Of a DNA stretch of 52,647 nucleotides, positions 1 to 7,125 are shown in pieces. A model generated the notes under the pieces. It did not search any database. It was given only the letters and a program-made list of their open reading frames with translations, and was not told the origin of the DNA. The translations under genes were made by a program, and so were the position numbers. This DNA is from Clostridia bacterium (GTDB lineage: Bacteria > Bacillota > Clostridia > Christensenellales > UBA3700): NCBI GenBank assembly GCA_029061605.1, contig JAIDRT010000074.1:1-52647 (forward strand), in the 5' to 3' direction. Numbering within the stretch: the first letter of the stretch is position 1; the number at the start of each line of letters is the position of its first letter.

Positions 1-39
1 ATTTTATCCATATTTATATCAAAAAAAGCAAAAAAAGTA

Positions 40-69
40 TTTACATTATCAAAACGATTATGCTATACT
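40..69 (+). promoter_or_regulatory. Sigma-A type promoter of the SDR operon
   Basis: TTTACA at 40-45 and TATACT at 64-69, separated by 18 bases, with a TG one base before the -10 (extended -10). It lies about 57 bases before the ATG of the first dehydrogenase, which also has a GGAGG ribosome site at 112-116. Assignment is by consensus match only. Confidence 0.6.
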
Positions 70-126
70 TGATTATGGTATAAACCGCAAACTAAATTTA
101 ACATTGATTTTGGAGGATAATTTATA

Positions 127-1740
127 ATGTCTGAGAGAAAAACAGTTCTTGTAACCGGCGCATCCGGCTCTATGGGAAGCCAAGTATTGAAATGCGTGAT
201 GGAAACAGGAAAATTCAATTGCGTAATTCTTTTAAGAAAAAAGAGATCCAATGAAATATTGAGAGAGGCTCTTTTGAAAAAATATGCAAAAATAAAGACT
301 GCTGGAAAGTTGGAAGTTTTATTTGGCGACCTTTCTAATAAAGAAGACTGCGAAAAAGTAGTAGCAAAGAGCGATTACGTGCTTCACTGTGCTGCCGTAA
401 TACCGCCAATATCCGACCACAACCCTGTCGGCGCAGAAAAGACAAACTACTACGGCGCTAAAAACCTCATCGACGCAATCAAAGAAAGTCCGAGAGCAAA
501 CGAAATCAAGTACGTACACGTCGGCACTGTCGCTGAATACGGTAACCGTACTTGGCAACACCCTTGGGGACGCGTAGGCGATCCGCTTGTTCCGAGCGTA
601 TACGACTTCTATGCAATCACAAAACTCAAAGCCGAGAGATACTTGCTTGAAGCAGAACTCCCCAACTGGGTCGTATTGAGACAATCGGGCGTATTGCACG
701 ATAATCTTTTCAAAAATAATATGGCGGACGGTCTTATGTTCCACACCTGCTGGAACGTGCCTATCGAGTGGGCAACCGCAAGAGACAGTGGACTTGCTCT
801 TCAACACTTGGTTGAGTATGACAGCGAAGGTACTCTCCCCGCAGATTTCTGGCAAAAGATATACAATATCGGCAACGGCGAGACTTGCCGTGTGACCGGA
901 TATGAGACAATGGACGCAGGTTTTGCTCTTATGGGCGCAAGACCCGAGCAGTTCTTCAAGCCCAACTGGGCAGCGGCTAGAAACTTCCACTGTTTCTGGT
1001 ACTATGATTCTGACGTACTTGAGGATTATCTCCACTTCCGTACAGAGACTTGGGAGTCTTTCTGGAAGAATATGGCAAAACTCAACTGGTACTTCAAGTT
1101 TGGCGCTATTTTGCCAAAGAGTTTCTTGAGCAAAGTTACTATTCAAAAACTATTCAAAAATTCCAACTCGCCTATGTTCTGGTACAACCACAATATCGAC
1201 GGACGTATCACTGCATTCTATGGCTCAAGAGAAAAATTTGAAGAGATCGGCACCGACTGGTCTAAGTTCCAACTTTTCTGCAAAAATCAAATCAAGGACG
1301 AACAAGGCAATCTCGTAGATTACCAAGAAAGAAGAGATATCAAGAATGCTAAGAAGTATCTCCTCAGCCACGGCTATGATGAAAGCAAGCCTGATAGCGA
1401 ACTTGACATAGAAGATATGAAGCAAGCCGCTGAATACAGAGGCGGAAGCGTCGTAAGCGAGACTATGGAGAAAGGCGACCTTTACAAGAAGATCACTTGG
1501 AAGTGCCACAACGGACACGAGTTTAATTCTTCTCCGTATACGATAATCAAAGCAGGTCACTGGTGCCCAGAGTGCTGTACTCCTGCTCCTTGGAATTTTG
1601 ACGAATTGTCAAAGCACATTCCATTCTTTGCGCAAGTATGGTACGACACGCACGACGAAAGCGAAAACAACTTCTTCCCCGCTGATTGCTATATGGACAT
1701 CATTGAGAAAGAAAAAGAACTTGCAAAGAAAAAAAAGTAA
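127..1740 (+). CDS. SDR-family NAD-dependent epimerase/dehydratase with C-terminal zinc ribbon
   Basis: The N-terminal part is an extended short-chain dehydrogenase (Rossmann) domain. The dinucleotide-binding GASGSMG lies at residues 11-17 and the catalytic YxxxK pair is Y162/K166. At 537 residues it is about 200 longer than a usual epimerase. The extra C-terminus ends in a small zinc-ribbon-like module with probable ligands C460, H464, C480 and C483; the pattern W-x-C-x3-H then CPxC resembles DUF4379-type ribbons. The ATG has GGAGG ten bases upstream. A second SDR gene follows after 21 bases, so the two are probably co-transcribed and may act in one pathway. The substrate cannot be told from sequence; sugar-nucleotide, steroid or other hydroxy substrates are all possible. 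Confidence 0.85.
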   Translation: MSERKTVLVTGASGSMGSQVLKCVMETGKFNCVILLRKKRSNEILREALLKKYAKIKTAGKLEVLFGDLSNKEDCEKVVAKSDYVLHCAAVIPPISDHNPVGAEKTNYYGAKNLIDAIKESPRANEIKYVHVGTVAEYGNRTWQHPWGRVGDPLVPSVYDFYAITKLKAERYLLEAELPNWVVLRQSGVLHDNLFKNNMADGLMFHTCWNVPIEWATARDSGLALQHLVEYDSEGTLPADFWQKIYNIGNGETCRVTGYETMDAGFALMGARPEQFFKPNWAAARNFHCFWYYDSDVLEDYLHFRTETWESFWKNMAKLNWYFKFGAILPKSFLSKVTIQKLFKNSNSPMFWYNHNIDGRITAFYGSREKFEEIGTDWSKFQLFCKNQIKDEQGNLVDYQERRDIKNAKKYLLSHGYDESKPDSELDIEDMKQAAEYRGGSVVSETMEKGDLYKKITWKCHNGHEFNSSPYTIIKAGHWCPECCTPAPWNFDELSKHIPFFAQVWYDTHDESENNFFPADCYMDIIEKEKELAKKKK

Positions 1741-1761
1741 ATAAATTTTAGAGGTATAAAT

Positions 1762-2958
1762 ATGGAAAATTATCAAAAAGGTCCATCGACCCAAAAACAC
1801 GAATTTAAAAACGTATTTATTTGTGGCGGTACAGGTTTTCTAGGCTATTACTCCGCCAAAGAGTTCATAAGACAAGGCGCAAAAGTAGGCGTACTTGCTC
1901 TTCCAAACGAACTCACGCTTTCCGCTGACTGGTGGCCAAAAGAGATCGACGTACACTACGGCAGACTCTTCAACCTCAAGCCTGGCGACGAGTCCCCCAC
2001 TGTGACTAAAGAAGAACTCAAAGAAATGTTTACCGGCTACGACACCTTGGTATACGCAGTAGGTCCTGACGACAGAATGCACACTCCAAAGGGCATAACA
2101 GGTTATGACTTCTTCCACACCTATCTCGTAGACAAAGTCATTCCAGTATTTGAGGCTGCTAAAGAAGCAGGCGTGAAGAAAGCAATTCTTCTCAACTCAT
2201 ACTTTGCTTACTTCGATAGAAGATGGCCGGAAAGCCACCTCGCTGACAGACACCCATATATCAAAGTAAGAGTAGAGCAAGGCGACGCTCTTATCAAAGT
2301 TGGCGGCGGCGTTGCAGACGGCGGTATGGACGTAGTCGTACTTGAATTACCATATATCTTTGGAAGTATGCCCGGTCGTACTCCGCTTTGGAAAGAAGTA
2401 TTCCTTGACAGATTTGCAGGTATGCCCGCTATTTTCTTCCCTAAGGGCGGCACGAATATGATCCACGTCAACGGCATTGCAGAGTCGGTAGTTGCTGCTG
2501 CATATTATGCTCAGCACGGCGACAGATTGCCTATCGGTAACAAAGACTGGAAGTTCAAGGATATGATCAACCTCATTATGGAGACGATTGGTTGCAAAAA
2601 GAGATACTTTGGCGTAGGCGCAGGTGTTGCCGCAATGGGCGTAAAGATGACTGTCGTAAAGAAGTTGAAGAAAGACGGTCAAGAAAGCGGTCTCAATTAC
2701 AACTATTTGATGCAAGATATCCAATCTAAAGACCTCTTCTATGAAGATGACGTAAACAAAGTTCAAGAGTATTTGCATTACGACGAACTTGGTTACGACG
2801 GCGGCGGTACGATCGAAGACGGTATTATCGCAACTGCAAAGGCTTGCTATCCTCACAGATTTGACGAAAACGGCAAACTTATTGAGAAATGGCAAGGTGT
2901 AAATCCTGTAAGAAACGAAACCGCAGAAAACAACGTATTCGTAAACAAAAAGAAATAA
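1762..2958 (+). CDS. NAD(P)-dependent SDR-family oxidoreductase/epimerase
   Basis: A 398-residue Rossmann protein with GGTGFLG at residues 22-28, so probably a cytoplasmic dehydrogenase or epimerase. Unlike its upstream neighbour it shows no clean YxxxK pair: the expected region reads HPYIKVR, with Arg in place of Lys, so its catalytic chemistry may be atypical. GAGGT lies seven bases before the ATG, and the gene is second in a two-gene operon closed by a strong terminator. The pair of SDRs suggests consecutive or alternative redox steps on related substrates. This is inference; no substrate can be named. Confidence 0.8.
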   Translation: MENYQKGPSTQKHEFKNVFICGGTGFLGYYSAKEFIRQGAKVGVLALPNELTLSADWWPKEIDVHYGRLFNLKPGDESPTVTKEELKEMFTGYDTLVYAVGPDDRMHTPKGITGYDFFHTYLVDKVIPVFEAAKEAGVKKAILLNSYFAYFDRRWPESHLADRHPYIKVRVEQGDALIKVGGGVADGGMDVVVLELPYIFGSMPGRTPLWKEVFLDRFAGMPAIFFPKGGTNMIHVNGIAESVVAAAYYAQHGDRLPIGNKDWKFKDMINLIMETIGCKKRYFGVGAGVAAMGVKMTVVKKLKKDGQESGLNYNYLMQDIQSKDLFYEDDVNKVQEYLHYDELGYDGGGTIEDGIIATAKACYPHRFDENGKLIEKWQGVNPVRNETAENNVFVNKKK

Positions 2959-2982
2959 TCGTAACTACACAGTAGTCATATT

Positions 2983-3019
2983 AAAAGCAAGTATACAAAA
3001 TATACTTGCTTTTATTTTT
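2983..3019 (+). terminator. Rho-independent terminator of the SDR operon
   Basis: A perfect 13-bp stem, AAAAGCAAGTATA paired with TATACTTGCTTTT, with a CAAAA loop, followed by ATTTTTG. It starts 25 bases after the stop codon of the second SDR gene. Confidence 0.9.
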
Positions 3020-3065
3020 GATTGTAATTTCTCACTTCACTGCGCTACAGTCTTAAAGCATTTAT

Positions 3066-3116
3066 TTTTTTGCCGCTACAACGGACTATGTGTCGGGTAT
3101 AAGCGATATTTATTAT
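3066..3116 (+). pseudogene. Decayed 3' end of an XRE repressor gene
   Basis: Read in frame, this stretch gives FFAATTDYVSGISDIYY. It matches the last 16 residues of the intact repressor at 3624-3833 (FFEVTTDYLLGVSDIY) at 12 positions, with the DNA aligning without gaps. The TAA is lost and there is no open frame upstream; a dispersed-repeat half-site at about 3027-3052 abuts it. It looks like the remnant of a duplicated regulator gene cut by a repeat-mediated rearrangement. Confidence 0.65.
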
Positions 3117-3121
3117 AAGAC

Positions 3122-3205
3122 GTCATTTCGAGCGTAGTAGAGAAATCTAATTCGTTTTTATACTGTTGAGATTTCTCCATTGCGCATACGCTCAGTCGAA
3201 ATGAC
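3122..3205. repeat. Dispersed palindromic repeat, family R1
   Basis: Two inverted arms. GTCATTTCGAGCGTAG followed by AGAGAAATCT starts at 3122, and the counterpart (AGATTTCTC then GCTCAGTCGAAATGAC) ends at 3205, with about 20 bases between. The same arms recur through the window at 3.8, 4.1, 13.0, 14.4, 15.5, 17.7, 22.0, 46.4, 49.5 and 52.4 kb, always outside genes. It resembles REP-type extragenic palindromes. Confidence 0.8.
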
Positions 3206-3217
3206 ATTAAAACTTAA

Positions 3218-3499
3218 TCAATCTTCTTCGCACCCTACTCCGCAAATCTCCAATACTACTCGCGCGCCTAATATAAATCCCTCTTTAAAAACATCTTCAA
3301 TGTCGGCGTGATTTAACTCGTTGTACGCCTCTTCATATTTTAATAGCGATTGTTTCAATTCGGCATCGTCTCCAATCTTATTTAAAAGCGCCTCTTCCGT
3401 TATTTTAAACTTTTCCATTACTTTTTTATAATTCTTGCCCATACTTACTTTATCGCTTCCATACCTTCGGAAAATATGTGTGATTTGAGATTTAAACAT
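3218..3499 (-). CDS. Small DUF6809-like hypothetical protein
   Basis: A 93-residue, mostly helical, acidic protein. Its C-terminal half (LLKYEEAYNELN, then FKEGFILGARVVLEI) resembles DUF6809, a family of small clostridial proteins of unknown function; this is from memory of the pattern, not a search. The start is supported by AAAGGAG seven bases before the ATG. It is transcribed leftward from a near-consensus promoter, TTGACA-N18-TATAAT, whose spacer is filled by an operator-like palindrome, divergent from a Cro/CI-type repressor gene. It is therefore the likely target of that repressor. No function is proposed. Confidence 0.75.
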   Translation of the reverse strand: MFKSQITHIFRRYGSDKVSMGKNYKKVMEKFKITEEALLNKIGDDAELKQSLLKYEEAYNELNHADIEDVFKEGFILGARVVLEICGVGCEED

Positions 3500-3531
3500 A
3501 TTATTGCTCCTTTGCTATTGTCTTTTTATTT

Positions 3532-3617
3532 ATTATAACTCTACAATTGTGTAGTTGTCAAATAAAACTCTACATTTGTAGAATTTTAAAACGATAATTC
3601 TACTTTTGTGTAATAAT
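3532..3617. promoter_or_regulatory. Divergent control region A: leftward promoter, rightward -10, three operators
   Basis: Leftward promoter: TTGACA (3556-3561, minus strand) and TATAAT (3532-3537), spacer 18. Three related palindromes lie at 3541-3554 (CTACAATTGTGTAG), 3569-3582 (TCTACATTTGTAGA) and 3599-3612 (TCTACTTTTGTGTA), with centres 28 and about 30 bases apart. The first sits exactly inside the leftward promoter spacer. The third overlaps the rightward extended -10 (TGT then AATAAT, 3609-3617), which lies 6 bases before the repressor ATG. Binding by the adjacent repressor is inferred. Confidence 0.7.
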
Positions 3618-3623
3618 ACTGTT

Positions 3624-3833
3624 ATGGAAGAATTTGTAAAAAGATTAAAAGAATTGCGTAAAGAAAAAGGACTAACTCAACTTCAACTTGCGAATGCAAC
3701 AAAAATTAGCGTAAGCGCAATTAGTAGTTGGGAAAATAATACGCGCATTCCAAATGCGATAGCAATAATTACACTTGCTAAATTTTTTGAAGTTACTACG
3801 GACTATCTTTTAGGCGTAAGTGATATTTATTAA
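3624..3833 (+). CDS. Cro/CI (XRE) family transcriptional regulator
   Basis: A 69-residue helix-turn-helix protein. The helices covering residues 18-42 contain GLTQLQLA, then SVSAISSWE, the classical XRE signature, followed by the family ending DYLLGVSD. It has no separate sensor domain. I chose the ATG at 3624 rather than an upstream TTG because the domain begins there and a TGT-AATAAT extended -10 ends 6 bases before it, with no ribosome site; the mRNA is probably leaderless. Three palindromes with CTACA half-sites lie upstream, one overlapping this -10, so autoregulation and repression of the divergent DUF6809-like gene are likely. A decayed copy of its 3' end lies at 3066-3116. Confidence 0.85.
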   Translation: MEEFVKRLKELRKEKGLTQLQLANATKISVSAISSWENNTRIPNAIAIITLAKFFEVTTDYLLGVSDIY

Positions 3834-3844
3834 TACAATATCAT

Positions 3845-4235
3845 TAAGATTCTTCGCCTCCACTGCGTTTCGCTCAGAATGACTCGTTTAAAGCGCAAGT
3901 ATTGTCGGCGAAAGCGGTGTTTGCAATTATTACATCATAGGTTTTGGTTTAGTTATTTATGAGTTTTTAATTACTTTCACTAAAAAATAGGGAAGTAATT
4001 TTGCAAATTCGATTGAGCCTTTTGCCATACATTTTACACACCCCTTTCGTCACTACGTGCCACCTTCTCCTCAAGGGGACGGCAAGAATACGGATAGAAA
4101 CTTCTCCACTTTGGTCGAAGTGACATAAAAACACCTCAACACCAATTATGGCGGAGCCTCCCCTCAAGGGAAAGCCAAGAAAAAGGTTGAGATTTCTCCA
4201 CTTCACTTCGCTACGGTCGAAAAGACAGAATTATA
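3845..4235. repeat. Cluster of dispersed repeats (R1 halves and an R3 copy) in a gene-free stretch
   Basis: The 448 bases between the repressor and the NUDIX gene hold repeats and no credible gene. An R1 arm (ATTCTTCG..CTGCGTTTCGCTCAG) is at 3848-3900. An R3 copy (ACACCCCTTTCGTCACTACG, then CCTTCTCCTCAAGGGGACGG) is at about 4027-4083. A short CCCTCAAGGG palindrome is at 4161-4170. R1 arms of the TTTCTCCACTT..GGTCGAA type are at 4098-4126 and 4187-4227. A 79-residue leftward frame here is made only of repeat sequence. Confidence 0.75.
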
Positions 4236-4281
4236 AGGAGCGAAGCGACGGCATAGAAAGCAGATGCGTCTTCTGCAAAAA

Positions 4282-4818
4282 TCAATAACATTTTGATACT
4301 GCGTATCGCAAAATCGCCGTCACTGTCTTGGCATCTCTAATTTGATTTGTCTCTACCATATGCAAAGCCTCTTCAAACTTGATCTTTTTGACATTGATAA
4401 GTTCGTGTTCATCAGGCCTATTCTCGCCAACTGTAAATGACGTGGCAAGGAATATATGCAACGGCTCGTCGGTATAACCAGGAGAGGGATATATCAATCC
4501 AAGATCAATAAGGCTGTCGGCGGTAAGTCCGACTTCTTCTTTAAGTTCTCTTATAGCGCAATCGTAGGCGCTTTCGCCTACTTCCAATTTGCCGGCGGGC
4601 ACCTCCAAAAGCATTTCTCTATATGGATATCTAAACTGCTCTACGAGATACACATATCCCTCTGCGTCGACTGCTAGTACGCCGCTACCGCCACTATGGT
4701 GAACATATTCTCTACGGCTTTCGCTACCGTCAGCAAGCGTAACTTCGTCATTGTATAACGTAAGTATTCTGCCCTTATATATGAGATTTTGCTTTTTTGT
4801 CTTTTCTTCGCAGTTCAT
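4282..4818 (-). CDS. nudF: NUDIX hydrolase, ADP-ribose pyrophosphatase type
   Basis: A 178-residue cytoplasmic enzyme with a complete Nudix box: G76, E82, R90-E91, E94-E95 and G97 fit GX5EX7REUXEEXGU. The N-terminal strand block (LIYKGRILTLYNDEVTL) and the YPSPGYTDEPLHIFLA segment after the box are typical of ADP-ribose or ADP-sugar pyrophosphatases, which yield AMP and ribose- or sugar-1-phosphate. AGGAGG lies five bases before the ATG. It follows two membrane-protein genes by 8 bases and is probably the last gene of that operon. ADP-glucose from the nearby glycogen genes is a conceivable substrate, but that is speculation. Confidence 0.85.
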   Translation of the reverse strand: MNCEEKTKKQNLIYKGRILTLYNDEVTLADGSESRREYVHHSGGSGVLAVDAEGYVYLVEQFRYPYREMLLEVPAGKLEVGESAYDCAIRELKEEVGLTADSLIDLGLIYPSPGYTDEPLHIFLATSFTVGENRPDEHELINVKKIKFEEALHMVETNQIRDAKTVTAILRYAVSKCY

Positions 4819-4826
4819 AACGCCTC

Positions 4827-5861
4827 CTAAATCTTTCCTAATTTATGTCCATACCTGATATAATCTATAATTGCCATTATTGCTGTGACTACAAACAACA
4901 CGCTTATTGATGACAATACCAGCGCCACGCAAGAAAATGGCGAGAATACGGTATATGCTTTAATCCCTTCACCAAAATGCCATACCTCGTGCAACAGTCC
5001 TGTCAGTCCCCAAGGAATGACTATAAAAAATGCCGCCGCCATTAAAGGCGTAATTATATCTTTTACAAAGGGTATAAAAGAAAATATGCCACACAATATC
5101 ATCAGTCCGCCGCCTATAAACATAATCCCTATTAATATAGGTACGTCTACGTCTAGACACAGACGCATACAAATTATGCCTATCCCAACGCCCGCTGCCA
5201 GCAAGGCAAAAAACAATCCTACCAAAAACTCGCGCCAAGAATCAAAGCACACAGGCTCAAATGAGCGTTGAGATTCTGCTATTGTCAACTTTTTGCCCAA
5301 ATTTCTTGCCAATTGTCCGGCTATCACTGCGCGCTTGGGTATTTCTAAGAAAAAGTTGTAGACTTCTCTTTGAGAAATCAATTTGACGTAATATCCCCAG
5401 TACACTTCAATTTCATCAATCTTCGATAGGTCAAACGCCGATATTACTTCGTCCTTTTTGATGACTAAGTAATCTTTGTAAATGCGAATATACTCTTCTT
5501 TCTTATTGTAAGCGCCCTTTAATTTCCAAGCATATAAATTACCCCAAAAACCAAATGCGATCATTATTACGAAGAAACAACAAAATCCCATAGGTATAAG
5601 ACTGCCCAAGGTAAGCACGATTCGTCCCAGACGCTCGTCTTCTTCAAGCCTCGTTGCCGAAATAAGACTGGCGATAAACCAAGCAATCATAATTATTGGT
5701 ATAGATATGATAAAATAAAACAAAGGAGATTTTAAATTTGCCTTGCGCTTTTCTGCCGAAACGTATAATGGGTTTTTCTTTTCAAGCGTATTATACTCAA
5801 AAAGCAATTTTCCATACTCTGTTAATTCATAATCTAATTTTGTTTGTTGCTGCGTATCCAT
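4827..5861 (-). CDS. Polytopic membrane protein, paralogue of the preceding gene
   Basis: A 344-residue protein. It opens with the motif KLDYELTEYGKLLFEY shared with its upstream neighbour, then two hydrophobic segments (about 50-70 and 85-110). A soluble central part (about 120-200, EYIRIYKDYLVIKKDEVISAF) has the strand pattern of a PH-like/YcxB fold, and four further membrane segments follow at 210-335. No catalytic motif is visible. The gene starts 12 bases after its paralogue stops; the ribosome site is weak, so translational coupling is likely. The function is unknown; the PH-like reading is an inference from pattern only. Confidence 0.75.
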   Translation of the reverse strand: MDTQQQTKLDYELTEYGKLLFEYNTLEKKNPLYVSAEKRKANLKSPLFYFIISIPIIMIAWFIASLISATRLEEDERLGRIVLTLGSLIPMGFCCFFVIMIAFGFWGNLYAWKLKGAYNKKEEYIRIYKDYLVIKKDEVISAFDLSKIDEIEVYWGYYVKLISQREVYNFFLEIPKRAVIAGQLARNLGKKLTIAESQRSFEPVCFDSWREFLVGLFFALLAAGVGIGIICMRLCLDVDVPILIGIMFIGGGLMILCGIFSFIPFVKDIITPLMAAAFFIVIPWGLTGLLHEVWHFGEGIKAYTVFSPFSCVALVLSSISVLFVVTAIMAIIDYIRYGHKLGKI

Positions 5862-5873
5862 AGGTTAACCAAA

Positions 5874-6959
5874 TTACTTTTTTCTTTCTCTGTAACGAAT
5901 AAAATCTACAATATTTTTGATCCCAGTATAGATAAGCAACAATCCCAACCAACCGAAAAACAGCACCGCGGCGCTTATTGGGTTGAATATTCCAAAAAGG
6001 TCTTTAACACTCATTGCCCCATCGCTTTGCTTTGCTATTACCTGGACTATCGACATTGGAAAAAACATAAATACCGAGCCAAACAGTATGGGAACAAGCA
6101 CGTCTTTAAGCGCAGGTATAAAGTCGTATACTCCACACAGGGCTATGCAACCGCCTATAATAAAGAACGCGCCCAAGGCAATAGGGATAGACGGATCTAA
6201 ATAAAAATGCATTAGTATTACGCCTACGCCGGCAAGTATGAATATCGACACAAAGAAAGTAAGACCTATCAGCGTGCCTATAGGCTTATTTATGAGTTTG
6301 CCTGCGCGCTTTTGCGCAACTCTGTTTTGGATAACTAACTTTTCTTTGAATATCTTCTTAAGTTGAATAATTAAGGTCTTTTCACGCGGAATAGAGAGAG
6401 CCGAGTAAATGGTTTCACCTTTGGTTGACGTAAAACTTAAAACGTAACTCTTGTTTCTTACGTCATTGCCTTCCAACTTAACTTTTGCTAGCATACTCAA
6501 ATCGTATACTCCCGTCCAACCGCAATTTGTGATTACCAACCACTCCTCATAAATTTGTATACTGTTTCGTTTTTTACTTAATATCTCTTCTTTTTCTCTC
6601 TCGCTGGCATTAAACTCTTTTATATCCCCAAGTTTGCCTCTACTTGCCATACGAGCAAACTTTCCCCAACCGCCAAACGCAGACAAAAGGAGTATTAAAC
6701 TCATAACGGCCAGGGCAAAAAATCCGCTTAAATGCAAGCCTAAGGATACCAAAAAGCCAAACTTGATTGAGTTTGCTATGAGACTGGCTATAAACCAAAC
6801 GACCATCAAAAATACAGGAGCAATCAAAAAATAAAATCCAGGACTGCTCACCATTGCTATGCGCCTCTGCTTGGACATATCCATTCCGTTCAAATTGCCG
6901 TCAAAGTCAAACAGCAATTTGCCGTAATCTGTCAATTCATAATCCAACTTAAAACTCAT
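5874..6959 (-). CDS. Polytopic membrane protein with PH-like central region
   Basis: A 361-residue protein sharing the N-terminal signature KLDYELTDYGKLLFDF and the whole layout (two membrane helices, a soluble strand-rich core with IQIYEEWLVITNCGWTGVYDL, four membrane helices, basic tail) with the next gene. The two look like a tandem duplication that has diverged strongly. TTGGAG lies about six bases before the ATG. This is the first gene of a leftward operon ending with the NUDIX hydrolase. I do not recognise a named family. A heteromeric membrane complex of the two paralogues is one possibility. Confidence 0.75.
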   Translation of the reverse strand: MSFKLDYELTDYGKLLFDFDGNLNGMDMSKQRRIAMVSSPGFYFLIAPVFLMVVWFIASLIANSIKFGFLVSLGLHLSGFFALAVMSLILLLSAFGGWGKFARMASRGKLGDIKEFNASEREKEEILSKKRNSIQIYEEWLVITNCGWTGVYDLSMLAKVKLEGNDVRNKSYVLSFTSTKGETIYSALSIPREKTLIIQLKKIFKEKLVIQNRVAQKRAGKLINKPIGTLIGLTFFVSIFILAGVGVILMHFYLDPSIPIALGAFFIIGGCIALCGVYDFIPALKDVLVPILFGSVFMFFPMSIVQVIAKQSDGAMSVKDLFGIFNPISAAVLFFGWLGLLLIYTGIKNIVDFIRYRERKK

Positions 6960-7072
6960 ATTCTACTCCAACAGTATTATATATTGATATTATAATATAA
7001 ATGCCATTTCTTTGCAAGACTTTTACATTGCGCTCTTGACGTTACGCCACACGTATTATTACGCGACTGACA

Positions 7073-7106
7073 TAAAAAATGGACACAATCTTTCAATCGC
7101 GTCCAT
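7073..7106 (-). terminator. Rho-independent terminator after the foldase gene
   Basis: On the minus strand, ATGGACGCGAT and AGATTGTGTCCAT pair with one bulged position, followed by TTTTTTATG. It lies 20 bases after the stop codon of the lipoprotein gene, separating it from the downstream membrane-protein operon. Confidence 0.85.
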
Positions 7107-7125
7107 CTATTTGTTTTTTTACTGA

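Noticed and set aside
3967..4206. Leftward frame of 79 residues
   Set aside because: Composed of R1 and R3 repeats; no family resemblance and no ribosome site.
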